From: Talpa occidentalis | Lineage: Eukaryota > Chordata > Mammalia > Eulipotyphla > Talpidae | Direction of reading: 5' to 3' | Length of the DNA: 64,000 nt | Assembly (NCBI RefSeq): GCF_014898055.3 | Contig: NW_023601433.1 | Coordinates: 71,965,683 to 72,029,682, forward strand | In this document: piece by piece, positions 1-12,829 of the stretch | Layout: each line of letters opens with the position of its first letter | How positions within the stretch are numbered: the first letter of the stretch is position 1 | Position numbers and translations under genes: made by a program | The notes under the pieces: model-generated | What the model saw: the letters and a program-made list of their open reading frames with translations, nothing else | The model's database searches: none | What the model was told of the DNA's origin: nothing

Positions 1-679
1 TCTGCCCTCCAGTTCCCAGTCACTCTCCTGAGCTGCCTAACTGAGAAATGTGTGCTCACTGTGTAGAGGGGATGTCTATGGGCCGCTGCAAGTTCAGGGA
101 AACCAGAGCTGGAGTTTCCATGCCTGAAGTGGCTAGTTACTTCCAGAAATAGCTACTTGTTGCCAGGAAAAGAATTAAGCAGTAATTCCCCACAAGAAGG
201 GATTCCATGGGGCCCTTCACCCTTCTCTCCTCCTCTCTTCCCCCCTCCTCTCACCTCTCTTCTTCTAACCTTTATTCCTCCTTGAATATCTGCACCCCCC
301 CACCTGTCAAAATAGCAGAATAATAGCAAGAAAGAATGATATCAAAAGCCCATCCTGGTTTAATTCATGAAGCCATTGAATGTTAGGTCTAAGTGAGACT
401 TTAGAGTTTATTGCCATTAATAAAGTTATTGACCATTCTCTTTGTTTTATCTGAGGAAAATAAGGATTATCTGTGCAAAGTGAGTTGACCAAACTCACGT
501 GGCTTATTGGCACACAGCAGGAACTGGAGCTTTGTGCCTTGGGGGTCATGAAAAGCAGGTGACAAGAAGACACTTCCACGTGATTTCGTCCATTAGTTGC
601 TTAGGGAATATTTCTCTGAGAAAGTACTTAGAGAATGTGATTGATTCAGTAAAGAAGGAATCATCTCTGCAAAGATCCA

Positions 680-990
680 GTGGAAGAACATTCTCAGCAG
701 AGGGAACAGCATTGTAGCAGCATTGCTGGGGCAGGAAAGAGCAGAGCCAGCATGGAGTCAACGAGGAGGAGAAGAGGGGTCAGGTGAGGGGAGAGGGTGG
801 TGGACATCAGGTTCTTTTGTAGGTGAGGTGGGAAGCTCTGGTAGGCTTGACCACATCTGATTTATGTTTCAAGATCATTCTAGCCTCTATGGTGAATAAA
901 TTGTTGGCATCAAAAATGGGAGCGTGGAAGTAGGAAGATGAATTTGTAGACTCCTGTGCCATCCTGGAAGTTGATGGGGCTGGCTTGCAA
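680..990 (-). repeat. L2 LINE fragment
   Basis: cagagggaacagcattgtag and catctgatttatgtttcaag match the reverse complement of the mammal-wide L2 3' region. Confidence 0.55.
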
Positions 991-1507
991 TAGAGACACA
1001 GAAAGGGGGTGGATTTGGGATACTGTCTGTAGGAAGAACCTAGTTGATTGGCTAGGGAACATGAGAAGTGAGGGAAAAGAAAGACTGAAGACTTTAAATG
1101 CCACTTGGTGGGGCAGGTGGATGTGATTATTAGTTTTTTTGTAATTTAGGGGAATAAATGAATTCTTCAAAGTGTATTTCCTTAGAGTATTTAAAACTGC
1201 AGAAGGAAAGGAACTAGTTAATACACAGAAAGAGGAACTGGTGGGATGGTGCGACCCAGCAGTGTGATGGAGCTGGGTCTGTGCTAACCTCAGAGCTGCA
1301 GGCTCTGCCAAGCTCTGGGCAGCTGCCTGGCTGTTCTGCTGTAAACCTGCTGCCCCCTCGCCTGTGCCATCCACCCCCACGGGTCACTTCGAACCTGATC
1401 CCATTGTCCTCTTGTCTCCTTGACTTAAAGATCACTTTTAGTATCACATGTTACCCCTGCTCCTTATCATCTCCCTTCTCCGGAAAACCCAGCACTCAGA
1501 AACCAGA

Positions 1508-1550
1508 ACACACACACGCACACATGCACGCACGCACGCACACTCACACC
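1508..1550. repeat. CA/GCAC-rich microsatellite
   Basis: Mixed acac and gcac units within old L2-like sequence. Confidence 0.9.
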
Positions 1551-1959
1551 CCCACCCCCAAACTGGCCTCTTTTCCCTTCCCATTGATGCTAATGCACCA
1601 CCACTGCGCTCCATGCCACAGGACCGAATATGTGAGGCCTTATCAGCTCCTTCCTTGCCCTGTAGTTTTCCATTTCACAGACACCACCTTAGACGCTGCT
1701 TAAGACCATTCCTAACCCAGACACTGGGTGATGTCACTTGGATTATACCCTGAATCACATTTTTCAGAACCAGATTTTATCTTCGTTCTCTAGTCCTTTT
1801 TCTGTTATGAGGTGGTTGGAAAACCCCAGTTCATCATGGGGTTCATCATGCAGCCCCCACTTCAGCCCCAGAATTCTGCTTATGACTGTCATTCAGGTCT
1901 CCCCAGGCTGGCCTAGGTCTTTCCCCTGGCCCCGCCTGGGCTGGAGGGTGTGTGGCACT

Positions 1960-2275
1960 CCCTTTGCACATTCTGGAGCTGGCTGCCCCTGCTTCTGCCC
2001 CAGGTTTTCCTCAGTGACCTGCCCTTGGAGGATTTGCTTGAACACCCTTACTTCTGCCTGGAAATAGCCTGTTTTCTGATGTTCCTGCTGCACTTATTGT
2101 CTGTAGTGTGCACTTGGCACTTACTGTGGAAAATGCCGTGTTATCAGGTGCCCCTTTCATGCTGTTTCCCTAAATGGAGTGTAAATTCCTTGAGACCAAG
2201 ATAATCTCTTAGGCTGTTTGTTCCTCTTTGTAATTCTGAGGCATCTAGTTCAGCATTTTATACATCAGAGGAATT
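1960..2275 (+). repeat. L2 LINE 3' fragment
   Basis: gtgtaaattccttgagacca and catctagttcagcattttat are decayed versions of the L2 3'-terminal consensus. Confidence 0.5.
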
Positions 2276-3929
2276 GGCTTTTTGTTTCTAACCACTTTCT
2301 GTTTCAGCATGAAATCCTTTCAACTGTCATTGTTTAAAGAAACTCCCATTTGTGGTGTTCAGTGTAGAGAGCTTGCCTGCACCCAGCGTGGTTACTCCCC
2401 AGCCTGGAGACATGTCCCAGGGCTGCCATCACACCGAGGGCCTTTGCTGTTGTGCCCATGTGGGGTGGGGATGGCATGTCCCCACAGAGGAAGGGGTTCA
2501 GTTAGACAGCTGTTTTGAGCAGACTGGTGACTGCTTAGCAGCTAGGACAGCTGCCCCCCAACCCCCGCCCTTTCACAAAGAGGGAAAGAAGCATTTATCC
2601 ATCAAGCAAGCTCTGCTTCCCATGGCGACATCCTGCTTCTGGGACAGCATATAAAACCCACCTGTAACTGCCTTTAAAGCCATAGAACTTTTAAAAAATA
2701 CCTGTGTCTTTAATCGACAGATTACTACAGTCAGGTGGTTATATGTTAAAAAGAATCTGGACAAAATAATCACAGAAATCATATTTCCTCCTATTCATTA
2801 ACTTGCACATTAAATATGAAAAGCAACTCTAACCACAAGCAGTGGGCTCTGGGCCTCTTCACCCCAGAGGGTCAGCAGTGTAGCCTCAGCACCTGGCCTT
2901 CCACTGCACGCCTTCTCTTCTTTTGAGTCTTTAAGACTGTTGATTACATCTTCACATTCAAATGGAAATACTTGGGAGGCCACGAGGTTGGGGGGAGCTC
3001 AGGCACTATCATTAAATAGGGGTCAGCACTGAGTACTATTTTAGGTCTCCTTAGGGAATGGGATGGAGATGCAAAGGGCCTTCTGGGGTCAGGCAGGTGG
3101 CTGGTGAGTGTCGTGCTGCAGGGCAGGCATGGAAAGGGCATGGGCTCCTCATATAGACCGCCAAATTTGCTTGTGGCCAGCCTGCTAGAAGTAAGAGCCC
3201 TGGCTCTAAAATTCTCAGACCTGGATTTGAAAGCTGAGTTTTTCCTTTTCATAAAACAATTGCCCACTTATATTAAAAACTATTCCCCGGCAGGCTTTTG
3301 GCATATTAAGGCGTCCAGCCAACACTAAGAGTTGTGAAACTGATAAATACCTGGTATTGGTATTCCTTTAAATGGCCCCCGAGCCTGCTGGGTGAAGGCC
3401 AGTGCTCCAGCTTGCTCTTGTCCCTGGGAAAGAAAGCTTGCCTTCGCCACTGCCCCAGGAACTTGCTCCTCCAGATTTGAGGTCTCCCTCTTTCTTATCT
3501 CAACTGACATTTCCTGCCTCTGAGCCCTTGTCTGTTCATTCTTTCTCCCAATTCTCTTGAAACCATTAATCTCTCCACACTTAGCTTGTACTAGAAGTTA
3601 TATTCACTTCTTTCCTGAAACCACTGATCCTTCTCTTAGTGAATTTATCAAATGTTTATTGAGCTGGGTAAGTCCCAGCCATTGTGCTGGGGATTAGCGA
3701 GAAAATGCTTCCAAGCAGGCCACCCTCCCAGGCGGAGCCCCCAGTGACAGCACTACTTGCTCACATAGGAGAGCTCTCTTTCCTGCTTGAGGCAGCCCGT
3801 CACTGCAAAGGCCAAAGTCCTGTTTCAGGGGAACTGCTTGAGGTGGTTTCCATTAGTGCCAGGAACAGGGCAAGGACCAGAAATGAGCATATGGGTCACC
3901 CAGGGAGTGGTCCCACAAACTTGGGAGCA

Positions 3930-4400
3930 AAAGACCCACAACCCAGAGTGAAAATGGATAAAGGGTATGCAAAGGTCACTGACAGGAAAAGCAAATGGAA
4001 CCTAAACATAGGAAAACATTTTCAACTTACAGAAAAATAAGGAAAATGCAAATTAAAGTCACTCTGAAGTGTCAGTTTGAAAATCTTTTGCATTGGCAAA
4101 AGATCTAAATGTTTAATAATTTTTTTGGTACGGCTCTGGGTTTCAAAAAGGCACTGTTACTCATTGAGGGGGATGTGAACAAGTTACAGATCCCCTGGGG
4201 GTCTAATTGTCTCCGTCTATGAAAATAATAAGAATATCTGTATAATCTTTGACATTTTACCCTGAGAAACAATGCTGCAGATATTCTTGAATTCCTAAGA
4301 AATGATATGGGGGGTTTCTTTATTGCAGCATTTTTTAAAAAAGCAAAATATTTGCAACAACTCAAATGTTCATTGTTAGGGAGAAAGTTACCTGTGATGG
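3930..4400 (+). mobile_element. old sense L1 fragment
   Basis: aaaatgcaaattaaagtcac and the later caactcaaatgttcattgtt block match the degenerate 3' part of L1 ORF2 and its 3' flank in sense orientation. Confidence 0.5.
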
Positions 4401-5059
4401 AATGCCCTGCAGCTCACAGTAAGTAGTCAGGAGGCACTTCTGACTAGTACAGAAAGATCTCCCAGGCACAGTGTTATGCACGAAGGACTGATGGAAACAG
4501 TGTGTCTGCAGCACTGGGGAGCAGGGATTCACATTTGCACTTGCCTGTTGTATTGGGAGGTAACACAAGTGCCCATAAACAGACCCCTGCAGTGTCAGGG
4601 GCTGTACATGTTTCGTGTTCTCCAGGAGTCCAGAGCAGGTATTTCAGGCCAGCAGGACCTTCCCTCCTGTGTGAAGCCCTTTCCATCTCGTGGTGCTGGT
4701 GCCCTCAGGACTGGAAGTCCTCTGCATCTAGTCGGGTGCAGGAGGGCAGAGAAGACACATTAGTTTCTTAACAACCCTGGCACACAAGTGACACACCTCT
4801 CCTCCCAAAGGATACCAGGAACCGATGGCTGTGATTACTAGGGGAGTGTGTGCTACTGGGAGCATGAGACAGAGATGGGAGGAAACCTTTCACTTCATAA
4901 CTTTTAACTTATTTTTAAAATTCAGAACCACTTTATTGATTCATAAATGAAGAGTTGCAATAAAGTGGGCTAACACTGTGAAAATGATAAGAACCCAGGG
5001 CTATGGGGGCATCAAAGCAGTCAGTTCCACCTAGCTGGGGGTGGGCAGGTCTCTTCAAA

Positions 5060-5560
5060 GTTTATATCACTTGCTGCTCTGTTGGAGGAGTCTTGATGGT
5101 AAAGTAGGTGTTAGCCAGGTGAAGTCTGGAGGGCCTGGTGATTGTGACAAAGAGGACAGAAAGTGTTGGTGGAGAATCACCAGGTGGTTGGTGAACAGGG
5201 AGTGGGTGCTAAGAGGAGAGGAGTTGGTTTCCGTTAGAGAGAGGAGCACGTGTACAGCTTGGAGGACTGTTGAGTGACAAGTGCTCGCACGTGCTGTGCT
5301 GGGTGGGCAGACGTGTGCAGTGTTAGGGCCAGGAAGCTCTGGGGCCAAGCATGGTGTTGCACTGCAGGACCCAGGAAAGGAGGCTGGATCTTACCCAACA
5401 TTGTGTGCCATTCCAGTGAGCCTTTCAGAAGCAGGGGACCCATGTGATGAGATCCACTGCAGCAGCACCTGGGTGAATTGGAAAGGAGGCTGAGCCAAGT
5501 AGTGGTCAGGGGCCCAGCGAGGTTGCCGCGCAATCTCAGTGAAGGATGCACTTCTCCTGT
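5060..5560 (-). repeat. probable L2 LINE fragment
   Basis: agtgagcctttcagaagcag, catgtgatgagatccactgc and surrounding G-rich text follow the reverse-complement L2 order, with heavy divergence. Confidence 0.4.
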
Positions 5561-6529
5561 GAAGGAAGCTGACGCAGGCCATTGAGTGCCATCTTTTTAC
5601 ATCTGTCCATGTCTCCAATCAGGTCCTAATTGCTTTGAGGATCCCTTTATTTCACTCTTCTAAGATCATGAAACACTTCCTGGTTTATTCTCTTTTGTTT
5701 TGAATAAACCTTTATTAATCTTACATACAGAAAAGTGCTCAAGTGCCCAGTGCCTTGCCCCAGGAACCAGCACACATGCACACAGGTATAGTGATTGGTG
5801 GTTTTTCTGGTCTTTCTGGTTAAAATTGTGGTTAGATTTGGTATATTCACCCCAGGCTCCGTTTAGTCCTGGCTATGTTTCATGTGTGATGGTCATCTTG
5901 ATTAATTTCCATAAGACCAGTTTTAATACTTGTTCTTAGAGAAGTCTCTGGGGAATATAAGTCATCTGATTTACTGGAATACTATTCCTATTTCATTTTA
6001 AATTATTTCACATCTCACATTATTCTCATGACGGTCAGTTTGTTTGCTACTAGGTGTTTGCAGCTCCATGATAAATGAAAACATTGACCATGGTCTGGAA
6101 AGAATAGTAGTGTTGTGGTTTGGACACAGAGTTTTTCTGTCTATGATTACACAATAAAAATGTTCCTCAAAAGATTGCAAATGACCCAGCTACTAGAAGG
6201 GTTTAACTATGCTTCTCCTGTCACTATATTTTCATATTTTCCTCCCTGTGCTAGTTTTCTCTGTTCCCTTCTAAGAGTCAATTGCTTGGAACATTCCGTG
6301 ACTGTTTCTTTGGCCACATTCATTACCATTTGTGCTTTTGTGTGCTGGGCTCAAGATTCAGGGCCCCAGATCTTTCTATTATCTAAGCAAAGGATCTCAT
6401 TACTCAAAGAATATTCTATTGAACATGTATGTGGTGAATTTAAATTGGGGAGAGGATTGGAAAGATCACTTGCATTTTAGAAGAAGACTTGTTTACAATA
6501 TCCCTAAGTTACCTCCCGAAATTTTCTAG

Positions 6530-8330
6530 TTTTCCTTCATAGTTGGCCCATACCCAGTACCCAAGCCCTTGCAACCACTGACTTGTTTTCTCCCTTTTCA
6601 GAATGAAAAAGTGCAGTCACTGGGTGTATAACCCTTGAGTTCGGTTTCTTGCACTGTGTATAATGCTTTTGAGACAGTGTGCATGGCAGGAATTCGTTCT
6701 TTGTATTCTTGCGTAGTGTTCCGTTGTGTGGATACATCACAGTTTTATCTATTCACTAATTGGAGAACATTTGGGTTATTTTCAGTTTTTGAATATTGTA
6801 TATAAAACTACTGTATATATCTGTGTTCAAGTTTCTGTGTGAATATAAGAAAAGACCTTTTCATTCCCCTTGGGTGAATACTTAGGAGGGGTTGTTGGTT
6901 TGGATATCAAGTGTATGTTTAACTTTAAGGAAATGTTTGACAAAGATGCTGTATCAGTTGCATTTCTGTTAGCAACCTGAGAGTTCCAAAATTTCCCCAT
7001 CTTCACCAGCACTGGCGTTGCCCCCTACTCTCTTTTTTTTTTTTTTTTTTGCTATTCTTATTAAGTATATAAGGATGTGTTTTTAATTTGCATTTTCTTA
7101 ATGACTAATAGGAAAGAAAAGATGTTTGGCATCTCTTTTTGTACCTATTTGAGATTTATATATCATCTGTGGTGAAAATGTTCAAATTTTTTTTGCTCAA
7201 ATTTTTTTTAAAGATTTATTTATGCATACAAGAGCTGGGGTACAGGCCAGAGGTATGGGGTGGGGGCGGGTGAGAGGATTCACCAGAGATGGGGTGGGGA
7301 ATAGAACAGGCAGATTGACTGAAGTACACTGCTGAGGGCGGGAGCAGGCAAGTCAGGAGAGGTCTGCCGCAACATGTGGGTTGCTCCCTGGCTGGCCAGG
7401 AATCGAACTCATGCTGCAGTGGCTGAGGATTGCTTCATAGGTTGCGTCTTAACCCTTGCACCACCAGGGAGGCCCCATTTCACTCAATTTTTTAAAAAAA
7501 ACACTAGATTGTATTTGGGGAATTCTTTACATATTTTGGATACAAGTTCTTCGTTTCACAAATATTTTCTCTAAACCTATGACTTGTCCTTGCATTTTCT
7601 TGTGTTTTTAGAAGAGCAGAAATATTAAATTACAGTGAAATTCAACTTGATAAGTTTTTTTTTCCCATGAATCATGTTGTATTAGCAATCTTTGTTCAAC
7701 TTTGCAAAGATATTTTTCCTGCAAATTTTATAGCTTGAAGAGTTTTTTAGGTACATCTGTGAGCCATACTGAGCTGCCTTTGTAGGGGTCACATGTATTT
7801 ACCCATAGATACTCAGTAGTTCCAGCACCACTTGTTGAAAGGACTTTTCCTTTCAATGATTTGTCTTTGCACCTTTGTCTTTACAGATGACTATACTTGT
7901 CTGTATCTATTTTTACTCTATTCTCATCCATTGATCTGTGTTTTTCCTTTCATCCAAGAATACATGGCCTTTTTTACAGTACTTTATAATAATCTTTGAA
8001 ATCACAGTAAAAATGCTCTTTGTTCTTTGTTTAAAATTGGTTTGGTTTCTTTGCCTTTTTATATAAATTTTAGAATTAATTTATTGATATCTACTGGAAT
8101 TTTGATGGGGATTGCATTAAATCTATATATCAACGTGAAGAAAATTAACATTTTAATAATGTTGAGTCTTTAGGTCCATTAGACTGGTATCTCTTCTCAC
8201 TTATTTGGATCTTCTTTAATTTTGTTCATCAGTATTTTGTAATTTTCAGCAAACAGGCACATATTTGGTCAAAGTTATTCGTAAGTAATCCCTTTTAGGT
8301 ATTGTTATAAACGGTACCGTGTTTAAATTA
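6530..8330 (-). mobile_element. old antisense L1 fragment
   Basis: The + strand carries the reverse complement of degenerate L1 ORF2 and 3' flank. Recognisable stretches are the acatttgggttattttcag block, the gggtgaatacttaggagggg block and the attttgatggggattgcatt block near the right end. It is interrupted by the SINE at 7202-7476. Confidence 0.75.
7202..7476 (-). mobile_element. tRNA-related SINE, older subtype, inside an antisense L1
   Basis: On the + strand it opens with T-rich sequence and aaagatttatttatgcatac and closes with ccaccagggaggcccc, the reverse complement of the element's 5' end. It has the older-subtype signatures tggggtacaggcca and gaggattcaccagaga. It interrupts an old antisense L1; a short ctcaa-T-run similarity on both sides may be a decayed target duplication. 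The B box is damaged. Confidence 0.9.
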
Positions 8331-9854
8331 AAATTTCTCATTGTTGCTAGTGTAAGAAATGCTTTACTAGTAGTGGGCGTGTACTAAATATATAAATAAA
8401 TCTAAGTTTCTGACTTCCTAAAGTTACAATTCAGGGTTCCTTTGAGTAATTATATTTCCATTAAAAAGATTGATTCCAATATGTCAAGATTATATTTTAA
8501 ACAGTTCATTAGCGTTTTTATTAAAATCACCATTTTTAGTATGATTTGGTTCACAGCACTGTTGCTGATTCAGAAATACAGACCCCACCTCTGCGGTGAT
8601 TATCAGTAACACGCACCCAAGGCCAGGACCGCCCTTGTCCTCCACCTACGCCCATGAGGTGCCTCCCTCTTCGCTCCTCTCCCTCCCGTCCCCTCGCAGC
8701 CTTGGTGTTATGGTCACGGTCCTCGGGTTTGGTTGTGGTTCAGTGATGTCTGGCTCCTTGTTTTGTTTCTCTGTGTTCTACATAGACAAATAGTTCATTG
8801 AAGAACACGGCTGATGTTGGATTTGCAGCTGTTGGACCAATTTCAAAACTTTAAAAGAAGATGCATTTCACAATAACTTGGAGCTTAGGGTATTTTGTCA
8901 TTCCATGTGGCAGCATCGTGGCGAGCGTGTGCTCACCGTCTGCGGTTACTGTTCTCAGGCCCTGGGTCACTCACTCCTTTCCTTGTCTATATGGACTCAG
9001 GCCCTTCCATGAGCCTCTTCTTTCTGTTTCATTTTCTTCTCCCCTCTGACCTCTTGGTTGATAGTTTATTTATTTTTTTTATCATTCCATGACATTATAA
9101 TTTGATGGGTTTTATTTTATTGAAAGTAATAGAACCTTAGCTGAAGATATTTCAACAGTTTTTCTTTTCAACTCGGAAAGACGTGCTGTAGAGAGACCCA
9201 ACACCTGTTTTGTTAGTTTGTTCATGTGGAAAGTTTAGACACGAGGCCTCCCATAAAACTGCTGATTCTGCTGGAGAAAATTCTAGTGTGGTGCGAGGGA
9301 ACCGTCTGAGGGCCTGCGCTAAGATGGTAGGTGACAAGGTGCAAGGACAGCATTTTGAGGTGCGGAAGGAGTTGAAGGGAATTTCTAAAAATTTGCAAGT
9401 TGTTTGCTTGCTTCGTGTAATTTATTCTTAAAGACTATAGTAATGCAGTACATTTCAACTCAATAAACAGTATTTTAGAGAACTCTTGGAATTTTAATTT
9501 AGTACATTAAACATCTTTCTTTTCCCTTTCAGAATTAAGTTTAATTATAGTAGAATTGATAAGCATTGACTTAGTTAAATTATATTAACATTTCTATTTT
9601 ATTGTGTTCGTTCAGAATTTTAAAGTGCTTTATGTTTTTGTCGAGTCCATCCCTATAGTTTTTAGGTAGATAGTAAATTATTAACTTATAGAAGAAATAA
9701 ATATTTGAGAAACCAAGTTGATAGCAGTTGTATTCACTGTGGGCCTCATAAACTTTTTAATATTTAAAAACCCAATTTGTTATATTTCTTCAGCATATGT
9801 AACTTCATTTCCCAATAATATTGTAGGCTTTAACCATGTTAACCATGTTATTTT

Positions 9855-9986
9855 TTTTGTTTTTTTTTTTAAATAATAAATTTTATTTTATATTCCCCAT
9901 ACAATTGCAACCCCCCCCCATTTTGACCCCAATCCCTCCCCTCCCACCCCTCACCCCCCAAAAAGTGTCTCTGGTTCATAGTTTTT
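9855..9986 (-). mobile_element. very short L1 3'-end insertion (132 bp)
   Basis: It matches the 3' UTR of the L1 at 27105 almost base for base from the T-run to agtgtctctggttcatag. It is flanked by aaccatgttatttt (9841-9854) and aatcatgttatttt (9987-10000), a 14-bp duplication with one mismatch. Only the last ~130 bp of the L1 was copied before integration. Confidence 0.92.
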
Positions 9987-10507
9987 AATCATGTTATTTT
10001 ATGATTCTACTTTTTCTTGGGTAAGTGTCTCCCTTTCTCCCTTTTGTCCTGCCTTCCTTTCACCCTCCCTCCCCACTTACTCCCTTTTTCCCCAACTCCC
10101 TCTACCCATCCAGCCACCTATCTCTGTCGGTTTGTCTGTCTGGACTCATGGATCCATAGTTTAACCTATGGGTTATAACCCATATTGTCACTATTTATCT
10201 TGATCTTGAAGTGGTCCTCGTTTTGGCTGTGGGAGCTCCTTTAAGCTGGCTCCTGTGTCCTGTTAATATCCCCATCGTCCTTTGAGTACTTTCTTACTTT
10301 CTGGCACAATAAGATGTCTAAAGCTTAACTTGGTATTCTCTCTACCTTCCCTGCAGTCAATCAGCCTTTTCCTCAAGGCGTCTTAAGTTCCTTTTATTGA
10401 TATTTGAGAATGGTATTTAGAAGTCAGAATCAGGGCACTAGAAAGGTTGATTGCTATAGGTGTGTCATAGCTTCTAAGGTGCTTTCAAGGAACAGAACAA
10501 GGAGGCA

Positions 10508-10551
10508 CGGAGAGAAGGGGGGAGAGAGAAGGGGGGAGAGAGGAGAGAGAT
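10508..10551. repeat. purine-rich GA tract
   Basis: Two near copies of a gagagaagggggg unit followed by gaggagagag, about 100 bp before the solo LTR. Confidence 0.85.
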
Positions 10552-10647
10552 ATCTTTCTATTGATCTGTTTGATCTGTTAAAATAAAGTTCAGATGGATA
10601 CCCCTATTCTACGTTGTGCACTGTTTTAACTCTCTCCTCCCAGAAGG

Positions 10648-11070
10648 TGTAGGGTAAAGAAAATATCAGGCTTTTCTGCCCTTCCGCCATCAGGATAGAT
10701 GATGGATCCTTGTCCTGAATGCATGCCTGATGGCGGGCACCTGGAGTAGGGCGTGGGCATAGGTAGATGGGATTCAGCTGAGCTGAGACTGTGCTTTTTT
10801 AAGGGCGGCGTCACGGGGACGCCAGGAGCAGCAGTAGAAGCCGAAGCAGAAGCCGAAAGAGAAGCCGAGATCACCAGAGAGCCCAGATAGAGTGAAGATT
10901 TGCTGGGGGCTGGGAGGCCTGCCAGCCTCCCGGCCCCCCAGCACCCCTGCCTGCCATATGCCTGGTGAACCCCAATAAAAGACCTGCAAAAACCACTAAG
11001 GACTCTGACTCCTCCTTTGCCCGGTCTGCATGGGATCAGAAAACCTGCACCGTGTCCTGTTGCCCCTACA
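10648..11070 (+). mobile_element. solo LTR of an endogenous retrovirus
   Basis: 423 bp bounded by the inverted ends tgtaggg and ccctaca (TG...CA) and by a perfect 5-bp duplication gaagg at 10643-10647 and 11071-11075. An aataaa polyadenylation signal lies at 10974-10979, followed by an R/U5-like stretch, which sets the + orientation. A short purine-rich repeat around agaagccgaagc sits at 10836-10870 in U3. No gag, pol or env and no second LTR occur nearby, so this is a recombination remnant. The family is not identified. Confidence 0.88.
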
Positions 11071-11159
11071 GAAGGGTACTATTATCCTGAATGTATTTAC
11101 TCATTTGTATAAGCCTAAAACACACCTAAATAGTTTCAAACTGCTAACTCACACTAGTA

Positions 11160-11730
11160 GCTAGAGTTAATATTTATCATTCTTTTTAAAAGTGAATTTA
11201 TTTATGGTAGTGTATACAGTTGAATTTTGATAAACCCATTTAACCCTCACCTCTACCAAAGTACAAAATATTTATGTCCTAGGAAAATTCCCTCCTGATG
11301 TTCCCAGTCAATTTCACACCACTTGATTGACCAGTTTGGTCTTTTCTGGAATTTCACATGTATGGATTGTGCAGTATATGCTTCTTGTGTCTGATGGCCT
11401 TGGGGGAAAAATGCCTGACATTTACTTATGGTGCATGTATTAGTAATTTGCTTTGTTTTATTACTGTATAGTATTATGTGAAAATACCACAATTTGCTTT
11501 TCTTCCTGTTGATGGACTTTGGAATTTTTCAATTAAATTATGAACAAAACCGCTATAAGGATTTGTCTTCATAGCAAGGTTTTTTGGAGACATATGTTCT
11601 CATTGGATAAATACCCAGTAGTCAAGTTGCTGAGTTCTATGTTAAGTGTATGTTTAATTTTATGAAAAAAAAAAAAGCTTCATACTATTTTCCTAAGTGA
11701 TTATACATTCTCCGCCTGCTCAAAATCTGT
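11160..11730 (-). mobile_element. old antisense L1 fragment
   Basis: The tggaatttcacatgtatgga and ggataaatacccagtagtca blocks match the usual reverse-complement L1 3' region. It probably continues at 12830-13160 after a later insertion. Confidence 0.6.
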
Positions 11731-12070
11731 ATTAGTTAGGGTTTCTTAAGAGAAACAGAACCAATCGGATGTGTGTACATATAGAAAGAAATTTCTTATA
11801 AGGAATCCATGCCTGTGATTACAGACATTGGCAAGTCCAAATTCACATTGTGGCCTGCAGGCTGAGGACCCAGGAGAAGCAGCAATGCAGGTGAAACTGG
11901 AAAACTGCTGCCAGAATTCCTTCTTGCTCACCAGAGGTTGACGATTTTTATTGGATGACACCCATCCACATTGCAGAGGGCAGTCTGCTTACTCCAAATT
12001 CACCAATTTAATGTTAATTTCACCCCCAGACACCCTCCAAATGGACATATAAAATTGACCATCACAAGTT
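11731..12070. repeat. old interspersed repeat (family not assigned)
   Basis: Starts tgtattagttagggtttctt and ends near aaaattgaccatcaca, the two ends of a well-known mammalian interspersed repeat whose name I cannot give with certainty. It interrupts old L1 sequence. TG...CA ends would suit an LTR-like element. Confidence 0.55.
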
Positions 12071-12088
12071 CATTACCGCATGTCAGCC

Positions 12089-12129
12089 TGGCAACATATG
12101 CATATGTTTAATCCCCAAATAGAGAAATT
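12089..12129 (+). repeat. 41-bp direct repeat, copy 1
   Basis: tggcaacatatgcatatgtt opens the unit, which contains the 14-bp perfect palindrome acatatgcatatgt. It matches 13162-13202 at 38 of 41 positions. Confidence 0.92.
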
Positions 12130-12829
12130 ATGAGGCTGTGCTTCCATTTGGCATGGCACAGCTCGACTGCATACACCCCAGAATGCACTAACTTTTTCTC
12201 TAGATGAGGATTCTCTCATTGTGCGTTGATATGCTGTATCTTAAATAATATGATGTAAAAGTTAGCAATGCTTAAATACCATTCTATAAAGTCAGCTCCG
12301 CTTATGTTACATTTTAAAGGGGTAAGGGCAGAAGAAAAAGTGTTTGCTTAACACACATACACACACACTAAGGAGGAAATACTCATTTGTAACTACCCCC
12401 TCCCACTACCCTTCCATTTTCCTTTGCTTTCAGCAGTCACCTCAGCTGGTCTGCCTTCTTTATCCTCCCTGAAGGATCTGGGCTATTAGTGATCCCATCT
12501 GAATTGGGTTGTAATTTTCCTTTGACTTTAATTACAGGGCTTGGTGGTAATAGTTAGAGATGCCCTAGAGGATCTCTCCTTACCTAACTTGCTCTTCCTT
12601 ACTTCTGTTGTGGATGGAATAGCCATTGGTTTCTTCCTGCTCCTTAAGATCCATCACCCCGGCCAGCATGCCAGTTCTCTCTGCCATACTATTTCGGAGG
12701 CATGAGGAATCCAAACATAGTATGTGCTCCTTAGCAAAGCAAAGTTGTGGACACTGACATTTGGTATTGTCAATATTTTCAAGTCTGTCATTCAAGTGTC
12801 TGTGCAGCAGTATCTCAAAGTGATTTAAT

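Noticed and set aside
1440..1560. CA-rich segment as a regulatory island
   Set aside because: It is a simple microsatellite in old repeat sequence with no CpG enrichment.
10626..10989. Overlapping minus-strand frames of 71-82 codons
   Set aside because: They read antisense through the LTR; the repeated Ser/Ala and Phe/Gly residues come from its purine-rich repeat.
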